Of a stretch of DNA of 64,000 nucleotides, positions 42,923 through 54,652 are shown piece after piece. Made by a program: the position numbers and the translations under genes. The stretch is from Aphanomyces cochlioides. Its lineage: Eukaryota > Oomycota > Saprolegniomycetes > Saprolegniales > Verrucalvaceae. The notes below the pieces were generated by a model that was not told the origin of the DNA, did no database searches, and saw only the letters and a list, made by a program, of their open reading frames with translations. The DNA is taken from NCBI GenBank assembly GCA_019828595.1, contig JAHQRK010000006.1:1736001-1800000 (forward strand). The letters are read 5' to 3'. Position 1 is the stretch's first letter; each line of letters opens with the position of its first letter.

Positions 42923-43879
42923 TTATTCGTTTGGAATGATGGCGTGGAGAATCTCAGCGAGGCTCTTGACAGACTCGAGCGTTGGGCAAGTGCCACGCAT
43001 AGAAATAAAGCAGGAACGACTCAAAATGCGATGGTCGTCGCGTTTGTAAATGACCCACTCATCGTCGAGTACGGCGATGCCACAGACTGCAGCCGATTGC
43101 TCCGTCTCCGCCAATGCGTCACATCCAACGAGAACTTTCGCCACCACTTCAAAAATTTGGCACTTATTTACTTCCACGATGCAAACTCGTCTAGTACCAC
43201 GGCGAGCGACAAAGTCGAATTGCAACTTGGCATGCACTCGCTCCCCTGCAACTGTGTCATTCACCAACACTTTAGTGTCTGGGACCAAACTCGACACATG
43301 AGTAATAATTGGAGCAATGAAGAGCCTTAGCTTGCGATCTTTGAACGAGTGTAGATCACCCATCGCTCTTGCGTGAAGCTGAACATTGGTATACAACGCA
43401 CGGACGTCGACGGGTTGAATCTCTTTTGTTGGAAGTTTTCCCACGATGATTTTATACTTGTGAAACATACTCGTCACAAAATCGCATGGAATGACGGTAA
43501 ACTCAGGAGATGGTCCAAAAGTTGCTGACAATGAAGTTGCCATCACCTTGCTGAGTTCCGACACGCGATCAACTTGTAGTTGGGATGATTTCGAAGCATA
43601 CGTTAGCACATTCACCAAAAAGTCGACTCGTCGGCCAGGACTGAATTCGGTCTCGCTCAAGAATTCAGAGACAACATCAGATGAGCAAAAGTAGCGTGTA
43701 GCTGCTCGAAAGAATCTCAACGAGTATTTGGCCATATCAATAATCGTTTCGTTGAACTCAAACTCGTCCTTCTCGTTCAGTTGGAGACCGTGGATGGAAT
43801 AGAGTTGCATGTGATAAAATGGTACCTGGAGTTGGTTGATGTTGGACTTGAGCAGTGTCGGCTGGATCGCTCTCGACAT
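42923..43879 (-). CDS. Crinkler-like family protein with PD-(D/E)XK-like C-terminus, most intact copy
   Basis: Single exon, 318 residues from ATG 43879. The N-terminus (NINQLQVPFYHMQLYSIHGLQLNEKDEFEFNE) resembles a ubiquitin-like header; a relative at 44075-44662 extends it with VECDLANTVGLFRSNIE, the type of pattern found in Crinkler headers. The middle is helical. The C-terminal part has FIAPIITHVSSL, then KLQFDFVARRGTRRVCIVEVNK and VLVGCDALAETEQ with VCGIAVLDDEWVIYKRDD. The D, then E-x-N/K pair and terminal W strand fit a PD-(D/E)XK restriction-like fold as in Crinkler effector C-termini. No secretion signal is seen at this start, so an upstream exon may be missing. Function is inference; the family assignment is by pattern only. 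Confidence 0.55.
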   Translation of the reverse strand: MSRAIQPTLLKSNINQLQVPFYHMQLYSIHGLQLNEKDEFEFNETIIDMAKYSLRFFRAATRYFCSSDVVSEFLSETEFSPGRRVDFLVNVLTYASKSSQLQVDRVSELSKVMATSLSATFGPSPEFTVIPCDFVTSMFHKYKIIVGKLPTKEIQPVDVRALYTNVQLHARAMGDLHSFKDRKLRLFIAPIITHVSSLVPDTKVLVNDTVAGERVHAKLQFDFVARRGTRRVCIVEVNKCQIFEVVAKVLVGCDALAETEQSAAVCGIAVLDDEWVIYKRDDHRILSRSCFISMRGTCPTLESVKSLAEILHAIIPNE

Positions 43880-44074
43880 AAAAAGATTTGTTTTCTCTGA
43901 TGACGGCGCACAATACTGCTTGTATGTTTAAAATCCAGAAATGGAGTGAAATGATATCGAAATTCAAACTCTCAGTCCCATGTCAGTAGATCTTCCTCGC
44001 AGTTAATGAGTCAATCGTATTTTCGCAATGGTTGCATAAATTGTGAGTACTACGAGCTGAACAAAACGATGGTA

Positions 44075-44662
44075 CTATACTGAAAGAAGTTTGTTTGGTT
44101 TGACTGCCTTTCTCGAAATTGTCTTCTTGAACAGGTCTTTAGCAAATATGGTGCGAACTGAGTTCCATGCCACAATAGAGCAAGGAGTGAGGGGTTCGCC
44201 ATCGACCATCTTCATTCTCGTATGGCAATCCAATGCTTGATTGAGTTCCGCTACTCGTTGCATATTCAATTTGGCCCAAGTACGATCCGTCACCACCAAT
44301 ACATGAACATCACCCATGGCCATCGTGTCAGCTTCACTGAAGTATTCAGAGACCAAATAGGATGCATTCCCTATAGATTATCTCCAAAAGGCTCCAAGGA
44401 GTACTTGGTCATATCAATAACTCATCTCATTGAATACAAATTCTTCTTGATCGTTGAGTTTGAGACCGCTGACTCGATGCAGGTGAATTGATCGAAAATG
44501 GACTGTAACATGGAACGCCCGCTCGATGTTCGACCTGAAAAGGCCAACAGTGTTAGCAAGATCACATTCGACCGGACGAGGCTTTCCGACTCCCATGACT
44601 ACAGACAAGAGGAACACCATCCAAATTCTGAAATAAAGAAATATCACAGAACAGTTCGACAA
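44075..44662 (-). pseudogene. Broken Crinkler-like family copy
   Basis: Two minus-strand frames, 44414-44662 and 44075-44356, continue each other across a frame break. The first (RPVECDLANTVGLFRSNIE, SGLKLNDQEEFVFNEM) matches the N-terminus of the 42923-43879 protein (LKSNINQ, HGLQLNEKDEFEFNE). The second (SEYFSEAD, MQRVAELNQALD, PCSIVAWNSVRTIFAKDL) matches its middle (SEFLSETE, VDRVSELSKVMA, PCDFVTSMFHKYK). The nuclease-like C-terminus is absent. Confidence 0.6.
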
Positions 44663-44858
44663 CCAAAGATATTTCTGAAAATATCAGACAATATGTGTTG
44701 TATCCTTCGAGGCACGAGTAGTGCCCCCAAAAAGTCGTGATGTTTGAAGCGGGGTCATTCAAAAGTTGGAAGGCGTAGGTCACCATCGGTGGCATGTTCT
44801 TTCGAAACCTTGCCGAATTCATACGTGAAGCAATTGCTGTCATGTAAATATTTGTAAG

Positions 44859-46630
<1,772 letters not shown>

Positions 46631-46971
46631 GGCATGTGAGCATATTCATACATATCAAATGCACTGCTCTTTCCACTTTGCTGTACAGTTCTTTGCATGT
46701 CGACAGCCGCGACCTTGGATTTCGAAAATCCAATCGAGAAAATGGACTGTTTTTTTCAAGCTTGAATTTTTTTTTGATTTTTTTTTCACTGTCAGATGAA
46801 ACAGCAACAAAATTTTGTTGCTATTTCCGTTACACCGAGTTTAGGATAACGTTTTAGGCGACACAATCGAATTCCCAATTATCCAAAGCACCGATATTGG
46901 TTAGCCCTTCCGTCGTCAGCTAAGCGATCGTTGGGACCTACTATTAATAGTAGATGATAATGTACCGCCCA
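46631..46971. other. Gap upstream of the RING-kinase gene, containing small palindromes
   Basis: No gene is seen. CTACTATTAATAGTAG, a perfect 16-bp palindrome, lies just left of the pogo target site. A T-rich tract sits near 46740-46795. Confidence 0.5.
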
Positions 46972-46989
46972 AGACCACTGGTGTAAATA

Positions 46990-48596
46990 CTGTATATTCT
47001 CTAATAGGACGCCACTCTCTATTAGTACGCCACCTGATATACCACTATACTCTACAATTCAATATCTCTAGAAATTTACACAAACTCAGTTAAAATATTC
47101 AAGAGGAAAAATTTTCTATTGATCAATTACAAGTACTTCATCAAAGTCGTCTGCAAGAACATCACTGTCAGAAGCATGAATTTCGGACTCTTTTGACTCG
47201 TCTTCGCAATGAATTTCCTGGAGACGATGAGTAAATTCATCACCATACTTTCCATGTCGAGCAAGTGAGAGCTCGTCGTCTTCTCCGATGACACAACGCA
47301 CAAAGCTCTTCTCAATAATCGGCTTGCTGACCTGATTCCAGGCAGTCTTAACCCATTCTCCATATACTTCAATCGGTGGGGGCTTGACTCGATTTCCAGA
47401 CGTATATTGGAATGGGCCATTCCTTTTCCAAGCGTCAATTTCACGCGAAAGGGCAGACTTCACAGACTTGAACCAACTGTAGTCGGCAGGTTGTAGAAAA
47501 CCAGTCATGCCACCAGGAATAACAAGAAAGAGAATATTGTTGGCATGCAAAAACGACTTCACCACTTGACTGATGTGGCTTCTGGCGCTGTCAAAAATCA
47601 AGAGCAAAGGACGTGGATGAAACGCAAATTCATACCTGATGTACGCAATGAAAGCATTAGAAGTCATCCATGAATTTTTTGTTGTAAGAAGGACTATGCC
47701 GTTCTCTTGAGTCACATTGACTTCTTCGTCTCGTGAGCGCAGCAAGACGCAGGGCTTGCGCTTCACGCCATCAGCACTGGCAGCCATAACAGCAGTGATT
47801 CGAGTCTTTTCCAGCCCAAAAGACTTGATCGGGACATCTCTGGCGCCACGTAACTCAACAGTTTTTTGCTTCGAGTAATCAAAAAAGATCGCTGTTTCAT
47901 CCAAATGGTATATGTTCGACGCCGGTATACGAAACATTGATATCAATGAACGAGCTTGTCGTACAAAACTCAAGCCACGTTCGATTACTTGATCGTCCGA
48001 TAAGACGGGCTTACGCGTTCCTTCTCGCAGCACCAGATCGTGACGTGAGAAAAAACGCGTGAGCCATCCTGTCGAGCAACCAAGATCGATCTCAAGTTCT
48101 TCTGCCAAATCGATAGCCCACATGGTGATCATGCTTCGAGTCACTCGAAAGCCTTCAGATCGGTTGTATAGGATTCGTTCAAAGATGATTGAGTCGTGCT
48201 CTTCACTTGTCAAAGGGCGGCCACCACCAGAAAGCCGCTTAGCACTTGGATTGGACACAAACAAGTCTTTTAGCTCAGCTTCTTGATGCATCCACGAGCG
48301 AACACTGGAACGCGTCGCGCCAAAGTGTCTTGAAGCAGCACTAATGCCATGCAATTTGGCATAATCGACAGCGTTGAGCTTCTTCTTGGCTGTGAATGAC
48401 TTCGTCATTGTCTTTTTGATTGACTGGCTTCATAAAATGGTTGGCTTTGACATGCCTTAGATAACTTATTCCTCTCAAAGATTATATATATCAGTCTAGT
48501 AGTATTATCAATTTATAGAGTAAGTCTAATAGTACGCCACCCTCGACCTGGCGTACTAAAGTTGTGCGCCATGGCGTCTTAATAGAGAATATACAG
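46990..48596. mobile_element. Complete pogo-like DNA transposon
   Basis: 1607 bp between TA dinucleotides (46988-46989 and 48597-48598). The two ends share 25-bp terminal inverted repeats with two mismatches; both begin CTGTATATTCTCTA. The element encodes one transposase on the minus strand. TA target duplication, element size and DDD transposase together define a pogo/Tc1-mariner-superfamily element. Confidence 0.85.
47116..48408 (-). CDS. Pogo-type transposase
   Basis: Single exon, 430 residues, inside the TA-flanked element. The N-terminus (KKKLNAVDYAKLHGISAASRHF, then RSSVRSWMHQEAELK) is a helix-turn-helix of Psq/CENP-B type that binds the ends. The next part (STGWLTRFFSRHDL) is the CENP-B-like second binding helix set. 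The catalytic DDE_1 core has D170 (YHLDETAIFFD), D273 (LLIFDSARSH) and D309 (GFLQPADYSWFK), a DD35D spacing typical of pogo elements. No internal stop or missing catalytic Asp is seen, so it may be active. It would cut and paste elements with the 25-bp ends, including the second terminus at 63918. Confidence 0.88.
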   Translation of the reverse strand: MTKSFTAKKKLNAVDYAKLHGISAASRHFGATRSSVRSWMHQEAELKDLFVSNPSAKRLSGGGRPLTSEEHDSIIFERILYNRSEGFRVTRSMITMWAIDLAEELEIDLGCSTGWLTRFFSRHDLVLREGTRKPVLSDDQVIERGLSFVRQARSLISMFRIPASNIYHLDETAIFFDYSKQKTVELRGARDVPIKSFGLEKTRITAVMAASADGVKRKPCVLLRSRDEEVNVTQENGIVLLTTKNSWMTSNAFIAYIRYEFAFHPRPLLLIFDSARSHISQVVKSFLHANNILFLVIPGGMTGFLQPADYSWFKSVKSALSREIDAWKRNGPFQYTSGNRVKPPPIEVYGEWVKTAWNQVSKPIIEKSFVRCVIGEDDELSLARHGKYGDEFTHRLQEIHCEDESKESEIHASDSDVLADDFDEVLVIDQ

Positions 48597-48735
48597 TAAT
48601 ATTTACACCAGTGGTCTCCAACGATGATATTATCATCGTCGGAGTAAATCAAAGAGGGGATTGACTTTCCATACTCTCAATGAATCAAATCGATATTGCG
48701 TTTCTTAGCCTACTTCAATTACCTCAATGTCTTTA

Positions 48736-48934
48736 AGGCCCTGGTCGCGAAATTAACCGGATTGCAAAAACCAGAGCAGAATATTCATAAACAGAGGTGA
48801 ATCACCTCTGTTTTTGAAAATTAAGAAAAAACCAGAGGGGTATCCGGTATCCGGATATAACAAGCCAATCACAACCACCGTGCTCCGGTTTTTTGCCCCT
48901 GTTTATGCTCTGGTTAATATCGCGACCAGCCCCT
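48736..48934. mobile_element. TA-flanked MITE
   Basis: 199-bp non-coding unit. Left end AGGCCCTGGTCGCGAAATTA and the complement of the right end AGGGGCTGGTCGCGATATTA match at most positions; TA stands directly outside both ends. It also contains a perfect hairpin around 48790-48812 (ACAGAGGTGA, A, TCACCTCTGT). It lies between the pogo and Harbinger elements. No transposase is related to it here. Confidence 0.55.
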
Positions 48935-49250
48935 TAGCCTCCATTGCCATCATTTCTGGACGAAAGTTAAAGCTCATTTTAGGGTGCGTTTGGATGAATC
49001 TGTTTTGGACAAATAACGTGTTTTGGAGCCAGTTTTCACTGAAACTTGACAAAACAGCAAATGCACAACAAGTGACGCGTTTGGTTTTATATAATGTGTT
49101 TTCGTCAAAACGCTGTATTGCTCCACCAAAACACACGTTTTGGAAAAAGAGCTCCAAGGCTTTTTTTAGCTAGGACGAGGGTTATTGCAGCAAGTTACTG
49201 GTGCATGAGATGTGTTCATTTGGTTTCTTTCCCACTCCCTGGACACAGCC

Positions 49251-50444
49251 ATGTCCTCCAAGCATGAAGCACTTGCCGAGAGCACTGAAGAAGACATTCT
49301 CACGACAACGGCATTGGAAACCTTGCCAATCTTGCTCTCTCGATGCACTTCCATCCCAATGCGAACGTCGGTCTTGACAGGCAATCTCTACGTCGCCGAG
49401 TTGCTTGAAACACAGAACCCAAGACGATTCCACGAAGTAGTGCGCATGTTAAGACCGACGTTCCGTTTGCTCCTGCTTAAGCTGCAAGAATGCGGCCTTA
49501 CCAGCTCACGGCACGTCAATGCAACGGAGAAACTCATCATTTCGATCTACGTATTCACCGGTGCTTCCAATCGTGCTGCCCAGGAACGTTTTCAACATAG
49601 TGGTGAGACCATCAGCCGCATTCTAAGAGATGTTCTTGCTGTCCTTGGTAAACTCCAACCATTCTACATCACTCAATATACTCAAGACAATACCCCATCA
49701 GCAATTAATCAAGAGCCCAAGTGGTACCCGTCTTTCTCGAATTGTATCGGAGCCACTGACAGCACCCACGTTCCAGCTATGGTTTCAACAGCCATCCAAG
49801 CTCGATTTCGTGATCGTAACGGTAATATATCTCAAAATGTCTTTGCAGCTTGCTCATTTGACATGCGATTTACACACGTCGTAGCCGGATGGGAAGGATC
49901 CGCCCACGACGGTCGAGTTCTCGAAGATGCTTACAATAGAGGCTTTCAAAAGCAACCGCGACGCTATTACCTTGGTTATGCTGGATATGCTCTTACACCA
50001 TGGGTTTTGACACCGTATCGTGGCGTACGCTATCATCTTAAGGAGTTCAAGAAAGGAAAATTGAAGCCTATGAACATGCAAGAGCTCTTTAATCTACGCC
50101 ATGCGTCGTGCCGTAGTGTCATTGAGCGTACGTTTGGCGTGGTCAAGAAACGCTTTCCAATACTGAATCAAATGCCGGCATATCCATTCAAGAGACAAGT
50201 GTGCATCGTCCACGCTGTGTTCATCTTACACAACTTCATCAGAGCCCACCAAGGATATCGTGACACATACGACGAATATGACGACAACCAAGATGAGTGT
50301 AGTGATTTGCGATCTCGAACAACGGATCTTGATACCGATGAACTCGATGAAACCAGCGACGATCCTGGCGTAGCAGCAGAAAGAGACAGGATAGCTGAAG
50401 CAATGTGGGAGTCGTACGATGGATATAATGGTAGAGGTAGATAA
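49251..50444 (+). CDS. PIF/Harbinger transposase (DDE_Tnp_4), catalytic Asp replaced by Tyr
   Basis: Single exon, 397 residues. The N-terminal helical region (FHEVVRMLRPTFRLLLLKL, ATEKLIISIYVFTGASNRAAQERFQHS) is the HTH-containing part of the family. The catalytic core has GATDSTH (D170), the GWEGSAHDGRVL block, and SVIERTFGVVKKRF (E292). The second catalytic position normally reads LxDAGY; here it is LGYAGY with Tyr243, one transversion from Asp. This should abolish cleavage, so the copy likely cannot move. An acidic tail ends the protein. It belongs to the HARBI1/PIF lineage, which makes 3-bp TWA target duplications as seen here. Confidence 0.88.
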   Translation: MSSKHEALAESTEEDILTTTALETLPILLSRCTSIPMRTSVLTGNLYVAELLETQNPRRFHEVVRMLRPTFRLLLLKLQECGLTSSRHVNATEKLIISIYVFTGASNRAAQERFQHSGETISRILRDVLAVLGKLQPFYITQYTQDNTPSAINQEPKWYPSFSNCIGATDSTHVPAMVSTAIQARFRDRNGNISQNVFAACSFDMRFTHVVAGWEGSAHDGRVLEDAYNRGFQKQPRRYYLGYAGYALTPWVLTPYRGVRYHLKEFKKGKLKPMNMQELFNLRHASCRSVIERTFGVVKKRFPILNQMPAYPFKRQVCIVHAVFILHNFIRAHQGYRDTYDEYDDNQDECSDLRSRTTDLDTDELDETSDDPGVAAERDRIAEAMWESYDGYNGRGR

Positions 50445-50500
50445 CTGAAGACTAAACGATACATGAGACTTTGATTATCATTAGACTCATATCCATTTAG

Positions 50501-51495
50501 CTACAATGTCGATTGCAAGTTTGAAACATCAATCGAGCAAATATCAGCGATGAGCTCAAGACGCGATTCTTCGCCAATGTTCAGAAAGAGAACATCCGCC
50601 ATGGAAGTCATTGCGAGGTATCGGGCAACTTCCAAGTTTTGCCGAGCTGTCAACGGCAAATTCATGTTGCGAAACTCTTGTATCGCTCTTTCTGCTGTCG
50701 AAGGTGGCTGCACCAACCGGTTTTGTTGAATTTCGCGCTGTGTTCGAGCTAGAAACACTAAACTATTAGCTACATCGTTACCACGACGTGGTGGTGAACG
50801 TTGGCGCTTCTTTGGGTGTAATGTTGATTTGATTTCGTTGCTTGAGATGACTATAAAGTCAGAATCGACATTTACGTCGGAGTTGGAGTTGGGATCGAAA
50901 TCACACTCCTCAGCCTCATCGTCACCTTCGACACAAACGCCAGCCGAGGCAAATTCACCAGTTGCGACTGCGCCAGAGAATATGGCATGTAAGTCATCGT
51001 ACCGAGGGGACGGTTTTGAGCTAGTATTGGGAATTCAGCGCACGCAGACGCAATAAGACTTACCGGTAAATAGAACTCCTTGGATGATCTGAGAGATATG
51101 TCGCCCATACCTCGTCAGGAGCCGTGGGGAGTTGATTAGCTGCGTCCCAACCAAACCCACTATTGTTTCGTGTTTCTCTTACACGAGAGTCTTCAGCCTT
51201 TAAGGAGCTCAGTCGTCCCTGAACTTGAGTTTTGGAATAGTTGGTCTTCGCACTCTTGTTGAATTTGAGAAGGTGTCGAGTCCAGCCCTCCTTCTTTAGC
51301 CCACCGGCATCAGTACCCTTCCCTTAATCACTCACACATTGAATATGATGGATATGATGTATATTACCTCGATTTAGCTCCTCGCAGAAGCATGTAAGGA
51401 GCATTTTCGTCCTGTCCTCGGTCCAATTCGTCTTGGTCGACATTGACGAAGCCAAATTGCGTCTCTACTGGACAAGGCATGTTGAAAGTCTCCAT
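50501..51495 (-). CDS. Harbinger-associated Myb/SANT-like protein, multi-exon
   Basis: Minus strand, at least three exons. The 3' exon 50501-51020 and the middle exon 51064 to about 51290 join over a 43-nt intron in phase. A likely first exon starts near 51495 (METFNMPCPVETQFG). The middle exon has EGWTRHLLKFNKSAKTNYSK, TQVQGRLSSLKAE and NNSGFGWDAANQLPTAPDE, which is the Myb/SANT-like domain found in PIF/Harbinger partner proteins. The C-terminus is helical (RAIQEFRNMNLPLTARQNLEVARYL). In this superfamily the partner carries the transposase to nuclei and element ends. I could not join exon 1 to exon 2 in frame with standard splice sites, so decay or a small missed exon is possible. Confidence 0.7.
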
Positions 51496-51792
51496 TTGCT
51501 AAAAATGCCGTCCCGTTCCTGCACAATAGTTTTGTTATCCAAACGCTCTCAAACACTGAATGACCATTTCCGTTATCCTTGAATTTGGAATAACAAAAAT
51601 TGGCGTCCAGTGTTTTGAAACAGCGTTTTATCCAAACGAGGCATTAACTTCCTTTCATTGGCTCTGTCCAATCAATGGCATAAAACAACAAATCTCGGAT
51701 ATGTTGGGGTTTCAGTGAAAAATCGAATAAATTCGGATATTTCTCAAACGTCCGACAGGGCATCCGGATCGCTGTATCTCCAAAGAAGCAGC

Positions 51793-54294
51793 ATGGAGAG
51801 GAACACAGCTGCCACGTCGTCCGTCGAGCTACAGATAAACACCGACGCACGTGATGCCGAAGCTGTCGATGTGAAAATGCTCATCTCAAGTGATTCAACC
51901 CTAAGCGATGGTCAAGATGCTGCAGGACTTACACCGTCTACGTCGAAATCGGCACGCTTGTTGCGAAATCCGTCGTCCAACCTGTACGACTTTGACTCTG
52001 CCTTCGATGCGTACCGACCATCAATATCAAGTCACTTGGAAACTACTGGACAAAGCTCATCATATGATACGAAGTGGCAATGGAATGACGTCGTTGGTCA
52101 ACAAACTCTGCCGTATAATTCAGACCGCAAAGGATGCGATCTCATTACGTACACACTCTTTCGAAGCTCATGGGTCTACCTTGTCGTCTTGGGGATTTTA
52201 TCGTCAGTCTTGGCGTTTCTTGTTGACGAAGCTGTCGTCGGTATCTTGCACCTTCATGTACTTGTAACCAACCTGGGCGGCAATTGGGTGGCAGAGTTCT
52301 TCTTGTACATCGGATATCGCGTATTGATCCTTCTCCTGGGCGTCACACTCACCTACTTTATTTGTCCAAGTGCTGCTGGCTCGGGAATTCCAGGTATGTC
52401 CTTATTAGCCCATCTTTCATCTCACTCCATTAAGAAATGCGTTCCATTCTTGGTGGCTTTGTGTTGCCGCATTATTTGTCTGGCCTAGCCCTTATTTCCA
52501 AGTGTCTGGGTCTCACGTGTGCGCTTGGCAGTGGCTTGAGCATTGGGAAAGAAGGTCCTTTTGTCCACCTGTGTTGCATCGTGGCCAACCAACTCCTACG
52601 TCTCAATATTTTCCGTGATATTCAACGGTCACCGGACTTAACTCATCATGCTCTTTCAGCTGCTTGTGCTGTCGGTGTCACCGCTGCATTTGGTACGCCA
52701 ATTGGTGGCGTTCTCTTCTCCATTGAAGTCACAACGACTTACTACATGACGAGCAATTACTGGCGTGCTTTCTTTTCGTCAGTGGTTGGTGTCATTATGT
52801 TCCGTTGGCTCAATACGCTCAGTGGCAACGATCGCAACTTGAGTTTGTTCACCACCGATGCCGAATTTCACTTTGACAGCCTCGAAACAATTCTGTTTTT
52901 GCTCTTGGCCGTCGGATGTGGTGTTTTGGCTGGTGTGTTTGTGCGAACTTATGCCTGGGTGCATCAACTCCGCCGAAAGTATGTTCATTTGCAATTCTCT
53001 CCCGCGCTAATTCGACGATTCTTTGTAGACATATGCGTCTTTGGGGCTCGAAACCTTTTGCATATGCCGCTGCTGTCGGTTGCATCCTTTCTGTTGCCGA
53101 CTACTCGTTGGGCTCGTGCATGCTTGTGTCCAATCGTTCGTTGATTGATGATATGTTTTTGGCCACGGACCTGACAACATCCAACAAAACAATTCTTTGT
53201 ATGTTTGGTCTTATATCCACTTAACACAGTCTTGTAGATGAAAGATTCCATGTATCGTGGGGAGCACCTCATCTTGGCATCAATCTTTCGCTCTTGTTTG
53301 CCGTGAGGTATCTTGCGTCTGCTATCTCAGCCACTGTGGCAATCCCCAACGGTATTTTCACAGCTGCTTTCGCTCTCGGTGCTGTCCTTGGTCGGTTGTT
53401 TGGTGAGGCACTCGCATTTGTGGCACCTGAGTCGTGGGTAATTGTTCCCGCTGGATATGCAATTGTTGGGGCTGCGTCGTTCACTGCTGGCGTGACGGGC
53501 ACGTTTTCCACTGCGGTCATCGTCTTCGAACTCACCCAACAGTTCACGTACATGATCCCTGTGCTCCTTTCTGTCCTGGTCGGCCGAGCAATTGCTGGCT
53601 TTCTCTCCCTTGACATGTACGAGACGATCGCCCGAGACAAGAATCTCCCTCAGTGGCCCGACTTGACAAAGCAGTCGTCGTACAGTCTCGTTGCTTCCGA
53701 CGTGATGCATCCCGTGCCTGCTCATTATATTACCCGCCACCAGACCATTGAATCGCTCAAAGCTTTGGTGGAATCTGCCTCTGATGATGTTGTTCTCTTT
53801 CCAGTTGTGGACGATGCCGCATCGATGATCTTCTTGGTGAGCGGCCCACGACATGGTAAGATTTCTAACTGTCAAATGCATAGGGAGTAGTCGAGCGCGA
53901 TGAAGTCGAAGCTCTACTGCATGTTTGGAGTCATTGCCTTGCGGGCACATCTGCGCCAACACCAATCTCTCATTTCACTGCTACAGACGACGCCTTAAAT
54001 GAAACGCCAACATCGAGAGAGCGTGGACTCACAGGCCAATGGGCCATGGCAGGTCTGACCGAGACTCAGTCCAAGGAACTGCGTGGACGAGGGCGCGTCG
54101 ACCTCGTTGGCTTGGAATTGCTCAGTCTCGATGCTGAAAGCGTCCATGTCCATCGTGATGCATTCGCATCGAAAGCAATTCTGCTCATCTCGGTGCACAA
54201 GACGCCTCAATTGTTTGTGACGGGGAAAGGCAAGTTGATTGGGGTCATCTATGCCCAAGATCTCGTCGCACGGAGTCGATATTCTGCTTTGTAG
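51793..54294 (+). CDS. CLC-family chloride channel/transporter with CBS domains
   Basis: Five exons: 51793-52393, 52435-52978, 53029-53198, 53238-53836, 53884-54294 (introns 39-50 nt), about 774 residues. Start MERNTAATSSV is the first in-frame ATG. The N-terminus is a disordered cytosolic tail with Ser clusters. The core has all CLC selectivity blocks: GSGIPEMRSILGG (about 197-209), GSGLSIGKEGPFVH with the gating Glu near 239, GTPIGGVLFSIE, and IPNGIFTAAFALGAVLGRLFGE. Two C-terminal CBS repeats follow (DVMHPVPAHYITRHQTIESLKALV and VHKTPQLFVTGKGKLIGVI). It conducts or exchanges chloride on intracellular or plasma membranes; channel versus Cl-/H+ exchanger is not decided here. The Harbinger element ends 150 bp before its ATG, within the likely promoter. 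Confidence 0.93.
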
Positions 54295-54308
54295 TGAGAA
54301 ATCGAATC

Positions 54309-54652
54309 TTATTTGGTTATGTATTTCGTGTCGATGGGGGCTGACAACGTCAAGTCAGCCCCATCCAAACAAGCGCGATCGACAACTTGCGTGCTTGTAA
54401 TGCACGTGTTACTCGTGTCGAACATCATAACAAACTCCAGAGGTTCAAGACGTCGCTTCACGATGGCTCTCATCTTTCAAAGAACAAGGGTGCACCCAGC
54501 TCCTGCTCCAACACTTTGTCTTCAAGATGCAGAACCTTCACGAGACGAGGTGGGCTCGACGTCGCGTCGCAGGCTGTTGAAGCGTCGACGGCGCACCCAC
54601 CCACCAACCAAACTCTGTCGTGATCTTTCACAACCACAGACGTTTCCCTCAT
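54309..54652 (-). CDS. Possible small two-exon gene of unknown function
   Basis: Exons 54515-54652 and 54309-54473 with a 41-nt intron (GTGTTG donor, GAAAG acceptor) give one frame of about 100 residues: MRETSVVVKDHDRVWLVGG, then APPRLVKVLHLEDK, then RAIVKRRLEPLEFVMMFDTSN and ADLTLSAPIDTKY. The downstream exon reads protein-like on its own and ends in a proper stop. A second donor at 54535 is possible. No family is recognised. It converges with the CLC gene, whose stop is 14 bp away. Confidence 0.4.

Larger units (their letters stand above)
46972..48617. repeat. 37-bp palindrome split by the pogo insertion
   Basis: Left arm 46972-46989 (AGACCACTGGTGTAAATA) and right flank 48597-48617 are inverted copies. 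Removing the element and one TA restores a 37-bp near-perfect palindrome with the insertion at its centre. Outer ATCGTTGG blocks also pair. Confidence 0.7.
48982..51643. mobile_element. PIF/Harbinger DNA transposon with both genes
   Basis: 2662 bp bounded by TTA (48979-48981 and 51644-51646). Ends: GGGTGCGTTTGGAT on the left, ATCCAAACGAGGCA on the right, sharing the CGTTTGGAT core. It carries the two standard Harbinger genes: a DDE_Tnp_4 transposase (plus) and a Myb/SANT-like protein (minus), converging. The transposase lacks one catalytic Asp, so this copy is probably immobile on its own. Confidence 0.8.

Noticed and set aside
51531..51546. TATCCAAACGC as an alternative right end of the Harbinger element
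   Set aside because: The outer end at 51643 carries the matching TTA target duplication; the inner copy is likely a subterminal repeat.
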